Assembly (NCBI GenBank): GCA_030825825.1
Contig: JAPJPE010000045.1
Span: 1 to 9,695, forward strand
Length of the DNA: 9,695 nucleotides
Origin: Streptococcus sp.
GTDB taxonomy: Bacteria > Bacillota > Bacilli > Lactobacillales > Streptococcaceae
Direction of reading: 5' to 3'
Under the pieces are notes generated by a model. It had not been told where the DNA came from and searched no databases. It was given only the letters and a program-made list of their open reading frames with translations. Shown in pieces: positions 7,725-9,695 of the stretch. Numbering within the stretch: the first letter of the stretch is position 1; each line of letters begins with the position of its first letter. A program made the translations under genes and the position numbers.

Positions 7725-7751
7725 AGTGACTACATTTCAACTGCAATCACT
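7720..7751 (-). terminator. Rho-independent terminator of the 103-residue gene
   Basis: On the minus strand, AGTGATTGCA and TGTAGTCACT form a 10-bp stem with two G-U pairs and a 7-base loop, followed by TTTTTT. It lies 43 bases after the stop at 7795. Confidence 0.85.
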
Positions 7752-7794
7752 CATTCAATTGTGTGATAAAAAAATAACAAAGTATTATATTAGA

Positions 7795-8106
7795 TTATTT
7801 AATCTTATGTTTGTTCATCTTTTCTTCAAAGATAGCTGTCATAATCTTGCGGAGCTCTTCCCCTTCTTTTTCAGGAAGGTCGCCTTGACGTTTTGCCACA
7901 GCATAGAGTTCAGGGTATTGCTTGGCTACACGCTCAACTGTCTTGGTGGTCGCATGCCCTCTGACAAAGAAAGGAATGCGTTTGATCCATTCTTGCGGTA
8001 CAAGAGCCAGCAACTTCTTACCTGCTTCTTTATCAGAAATCTCAGCTGTGCTCAATCCTTGCTTGATTTGTTCTTGTTCTTGTTCTGTAAAATCTTTTAA
8101 TTCCAT
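7795..8106 (-). CDS. Small soluble protein of unknown function with a WxxxIPFFVR motif
   Basis: 103 residues, charged and mostly helical, with no signal peptide or membrane helix. The N-terminus (1-30) is acidic (TEQEQEQIKQGL). The centre W40-IKRIPFFVR-G50 is followed by a helix (TKTVERVAKQYPELYAVAK), then a Lys/Glu-rich helix to the end. The centre resembles the short helical domain at the C-terminus of light-independent protochlorophyllide reductase subunits (PCP_red type, W...IPxFVR...K.VE.YA). That is a faint, memory-based likeness and no redox role is implied. AGGAGT lies about 6 bases before the ATG, and it has its own promoter and terminator. Base composition (32 of 60 G+C in 7921-7980) is far higher than in the two AT-rich Ltp genes that flank it, so it is probably a resident gene. 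Confidence 0.8.
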   Translation of the reverse strand: MELKDFTEQEQEQIKQGLSTAEISDKEAGKKLLALVPQEWIKRIPFFVRGHATTKTVERVAKQYPELYAVAKRQGDLPEKEGEELRKIMTAIFEEKMNKHKIK

Positions 8107-8147
8107 TTAAAACTCCTCATTCTCCTATTTTGTTTATCTAAGAGCAC

Positions 8148-8176
8148 ATTATACACTTATGTAGTGAAAACTACAA
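8148..8176 (-). promoter_or_regulatory. Promoter of the 103-residue gene, with a small palindrome in the spacer
   Basis: The minus strand has a perfect TATAAT (8148-8153) and TTGTAG (8171-8176) at 17-base spacing. TGTAGTGAAAACTACA (8160-8175, plus strand) is a 6-bp inverted repeat with a GAAA loop that lies over the spacer and -35 box, a possible operator. Confidence 0.6.
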
Positions 8177-8187
8177 CTAAAGGAACC

Positions 8188-8224
8188 GAAAAATAGAGCA
8201 AGGGCAAGTCATCCCTCACTCTAT
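8188..8224 (-). terminator. Rho-independent terminator after the 111-codon ORF
   Basis: ATAGAG (8193-8198) pairs with CTCTAT (8219-8224), and AGGG/CCCT continues the stem beyond a 2x2 internal loop. On the minus strand TTTTTC follows. It lies about 40 bases after the ORF stop, so Ltp paralog 2 and that ORF would share one transcript. Confidence 0.8.
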
Positions 8225-8265
8225 CTCTTAATCGTAAAATCTTATGAAGGATATTAATTTCCGAT

Positions 8266-8601
8266 TTACTGTGGAGCATCACCCTTTTGCTTTAAATAAT
8301 AGTCACTTGCCTCAGTTAGTTTTTTATAATAATGATCGTAACTCTTACTAAATTGTCTAATCAGCGGAATAGCGACCTCATAGTAGTGATGGTCCATCAA
8401 AAATGTTTTCAGTTGATCTTGAATATTTTTCATTGGACTTGTTTTGTAATCATCACTGTTCAAATAGCGATCATAAATAGAAATTGTGTCCTTATTTTCA
8501 TTATGCCACTTTTCATTACTTTCTATCGTAGCTATTTTAGATTCATCAGCCTCTTTTAAGTTCTTCAAATCAATAGTAAAATTATTGTTTAATTTAACCA
8601 A
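8266..8601 (-). CDS. Orphan 111-codon ORF overlapping the end of Ltp paralog 2, possibly a gene remnant
   Basis: The frame encodes a hydrophilic, helix-forming stretch rich in Lys, Asp and Tyr (for example LIRQFSKSYDHYYKKLTEAS), ending in QKGDAPQ. The only upstream start is TTG at 8599-8601, 13 bases inside the end of Ltp paralog 2, with no ribosome binding site; the first ATG is codon 57. It looks like the C-terminal piece of a longer exported protein whose beginning has been lost, or a coupled gene with an unusual start. It shares the AT-rich base use of its neighbour (17 of 60 G+C in 8461-8520) and ends before a good terminator. The first 17 codons resemble the DNA just past the stop of Ltp paralog 1. 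I recognise no family. Confidence 0.4.
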   Translation of the reverse strand: MVKLNNNFTIDLKNLKEADESKIATIESNEKWHNENKDTISIYDRYLNSDDYKTSPMKNIQDQLKTFLMDHHYYEVAIPLIRQFSKSYDHYYKKLTEASDYYLKQKGDAPQ

Positions 8602-9176
8602 TCTACTTGAGCATGTTCTATTGCGTACTCCGCTTCCTCTTGAGTAAATTTTCTATTTTCAACAAGTATTTCTAATAACCTTTCTTTCGAAATATTGCCA
8701 CCGTTTGCAGAAGATTCCGCTTCTTTCACAGCTTCCTCTTTCCAATCGAAATGAACTTTTTCTATAGCATAGTCAGCCTCTTCTGGAGTAAATAGATCAA
8801 CATCTACAAGTTGCCCAACTAACTTTTCTTTTGAATAATGAAACTTTTGATATGATTTTGCTCTTAAAACAGCCTGCTCTTTCCAGTCTATATTAAGCTT
8901 ATTGACAGCGGACTGGGAAGTATACTCTGAATACCTGCCATACTTAGTAAGATAATTTTTAATTTGTTGCTTCGATAAAGGAGATTTCTCTGACCAAGAT
9001 TTAGCTTTTGCATATGCCCTTGTACTTACTGGTACTAGTAAATTTTCTTTCGGTTCTGGAAAGCTTGATCTATTATGAAATTTTTCATAATCTCTATAAT
9101 AACCACTTAACACAATAGCTACAAATCCCACCATCAATCCAAACATCGCAAAAATAAATATAAAAAATTTTTTCAT
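8589..9176 (-). CDS. Membrane-anchored protein with three Ltp repeats (phage superinfection-exclusion type), paralog 2
   Basis: 195 residues. A membrane helix spans about 4-24 (FIFIFAMFGLMVGFVAIVL) without a lipobox Cys, and a short linker (25-50) replaces the long acidic linker of paralog 1. Three Ltp repeats lie at about 51-98, 99-145 and 146-193, each ending in D-W. The last 98 residues match paralog 1 at 74 of 98 positions by hand alignment, so the two arose by duplication. AAAGG is 8 bases before the ATG, as in paralog 1. The domain is that of phage TP-J34 Ltp, which stops DNA entry of superinfecting phage; that function is inferred here. Topology predicts repeats on the outer face of the membrane. 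It is followed by the overlapping 111-codon ORF and lies between that ORF and a broken NUDIX gene. AT-rich (17 of 60 G+C in 8821-8880). Confidence 0.85.
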   Translation of the reverse strand: MKKFFIFIFAMFGLMVGFVAIVLSGYYRDYEKFHNRSSFPEPKENLLVPVSTRAYAKAKSWSEKSPLSKQQIKNYLTKYGRYSEYTSQSAVNKLNIDWKEQAVLRAKSYQKFHYSKEKLVGQLVDVDLFTPEEADYAIEKVHFDWKEEAVKEAESSANGGNISKERLLEILVENRKFTQEEAEYAIEHAQVDWLN

Positions 9177-9212
9177 AATGTATACCTTTACTTGTTTTTA
9201 GTCTAATTTGTT

Positions 9213-9242
9213 ATTTTATGCTTAATAAAACAATATTGTCAC
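9213..9242 (-). promoter_or_regulatory. Promoter of Ltp paralog 2
   Basis: The minus strand has GTGACA (9237-9242), an 18-base spacer and TAAAAT (9213-9218); each box differs from consensus at one base. One copy of a 9-base direct repeat (9238-9246) overlaps the -35 box. Confidence 0.6.
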
Positions 9243-9278
9243 TCAACACTAGGAGAATTAACTTCTCCAGTCACTCAA
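9238..9278. repeat. Direct repeat pair flanking an inverted repeat upstream of Ltp paralog 2
   Basis: GTCACTCAA occurs at 9238-9246 and 9270-9278, 32 bases apart. Between them GGAGAA (9252-9257) and TTCTCC (9263-9268) form a 6-bp inverted repeat with a 5-base gap. It lies on and just upstream of the -35 box, a place suited to a regulator. Confidence 0.45.
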
Positions 9279-9324
9279 AACAATTCCTATAGAATCCTTC
9301 AATAACGGTTTTATTAATCCCTGT

Positions 9325-9510
9325 TTAAATATAGCAACTCATTCTTAATGATGTTAAAAAATGAGTTGGTTCCATAAAAGACTCAACATTTGTGACAGGA
9401 CCACCAGGCAATGTCATTCCTTGCCTAGACTCTTTCTCACGATCCATAACAAGAACTCTATCGCCGTCTCTTACCATACAAAGATTTGTGAATTCTAGAG
9501 TCTCATTCAT
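9325..9510 (-). pseudogene. Truncated NUDIX hydrolase (MutT-like), N-terminal stub
   Basis: The 61-codon frame starts like streptococcal NUDIX hydrolases (MNETLEFTNLCMVRDGDRVLVMDRE, then MTLPGG). The NUDIX box would be G-x5-E-x7-R-E-x2-E-E. The first part, Gly37 to Glu43, is there, but the frame loses the family pattern after Glu47 and ends with PTHFLTSLRMSCYI. The catalytic REXXEE segment is absent, so no activity is expected. Intact family members are about 130-160 residues. The GGHVExGES segment is also eroded (GGPVTNVES). TAGGAAATAGGG precedes the ATG, and the gene lies 57 bases after an RDD-like membrane protein gene, so the front end and context are intact and the 3' part was lost. The missing part is not elsewhere in the window. 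Confidence 0.75.
9335..9368. repeat. Hairpin at the break point of the NUDIX gene
   Basis: CAACTCATT (9335-9343) and AATGAGTTG (9360-9368) are perfect 9-bp arms. TTAA/TTAA can pair further inside. The outer edge at 9368 touches the codon at which the NUDIX sequence stops resembling its family. It has no good U tail. Confidence 0.6.
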
Positions 9511-9567
9511 AGCCCTATTTCCTAGCTATGTTTCCATTTTTTCTTATCGACAGCCTAACATTTCATC

Positions 9568-9695
9568 CTAGTCACCTTTTAGTTGCACTTGCGTATGGGC
9601 TAGCAGGTCTCCTAGATGCCTCTTATCATTTCTAAACATTGTCATTGCCAGTAGCAAAACTGCGAGGAGAGTCGCCGAAATAGAGAGGCTAATGG
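9568..9695 (-). CDS. C-terminal end of a membrane protein, RDD family-like (partial)
   Basis: The frame enters from the right edge and ends at TAG (9568-9570). About 42 residues are visible: a hydrophobic helix (SLSISATLLAVLLLAMTMF), then RNDKRHLGDLLAHTQVQLKGD. The helix followed by a charged segment with the pattern R-x-L-x-D-x-L-A-x-T-x-V is what I expect at the C-terminus of RDD-family membrane proteins, which end in similar D-x-L-A-x-T-x-V segments. The rest of the protein lies outside the window, so the identity is tentative. It reads toward the broken NUDIX gene with a 57-base gap and no terminator between, so the two were probably co-transcribed. Confidence 0.55.
   Translation of the reverse strand, partial: ISLSISATLLAVLLLAMTMFRNDKRHLGDLLAHTQVQLKGD

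Noticed and set aside
8589..8601. Frameshift that would join Ltp paralog 2 to the 111-codon ORF
   Set aside because: Paralog 1 ends at the same codon with the same TAA, so the stop is ancestral and not a recent frameshift.
6750..9510. Prophage or CRISPR array
   Set aside because: No integrase, structural phage genes, regularly spaced repeats or cas genes are visible; only the Ltp domain links the region to phage biology.

Overview
The window looks like a chromosomal segment of a low-to-mid GC Firmicute, most likely a Streptococcus of the mitis/sanguinis type. The evidence is the C-terminal tail of a streptococcal-type L31 type B ribosomal protein at the left edge, strong AGGAGG-like ribosome binding sites, TATAAT promoters, U-tailed hairpin terminators, and streptococcal-style ButA, GlpK and Ltp-domain proteins. 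Species cannot be fixed from the sequence alone. Every gene except the rpmE2 tail at the left edge lies on the minus strand, so transcription runs right to left.

Left part (1-3660), core metabolism. The end of rpmE2 (+) is followed by a terminator. It converges on butA (acetoin/diacetyl reductase, -), which has a good promoter and a 17-bp palindrome touching its ribosome binding site. Next comes a solitary glycerol kinase gene glpK (-) with its own terminator; no glpO or glpF is next to it here. Then follows a small ankyrin-repeat protein gene.

Middle part (3780-6720), a probable four-gene envelope operon. One promoter (6689-6717) precedes, in order of transcription, an 11-codon leader ORF, a DUF4300-like lipoprotein, a small membrane-anchored protein, and two CPBP-family membrane proteases that overlap by 4 bp. 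This resembles peptide-processing, immunity or surface-maintenance units, but no bacteriocin precursor is visible.

Right part (6750-9510), an AT-rich accessory patch. Two paralogous membrane-anchored proteins each carry three tandem Ltp-type repeats, the domain of the phage TP-J34 superinfection-exclusion lipoprotein. They flank a small 103-residue gene of core-like base composition. The second paralog is followed by an orphan 111-codon ORF that lacks a good start. Upstream lies the broken N-terminal stub of a NUDIX hydrolase gene, cut exactly at a hairpin. At the right edge is the C-terminus of a membrane protein that resembles the RDD family.

The most interesting part is the duplicated Ltp pair. 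It is a candidate chromosomal phage-DNA-injection block that has lost the lipobox cysteine and has been duplicated with its flanking DNA next to a decayed NUDIX gene. These are reading-based inferences; no database search was possible.
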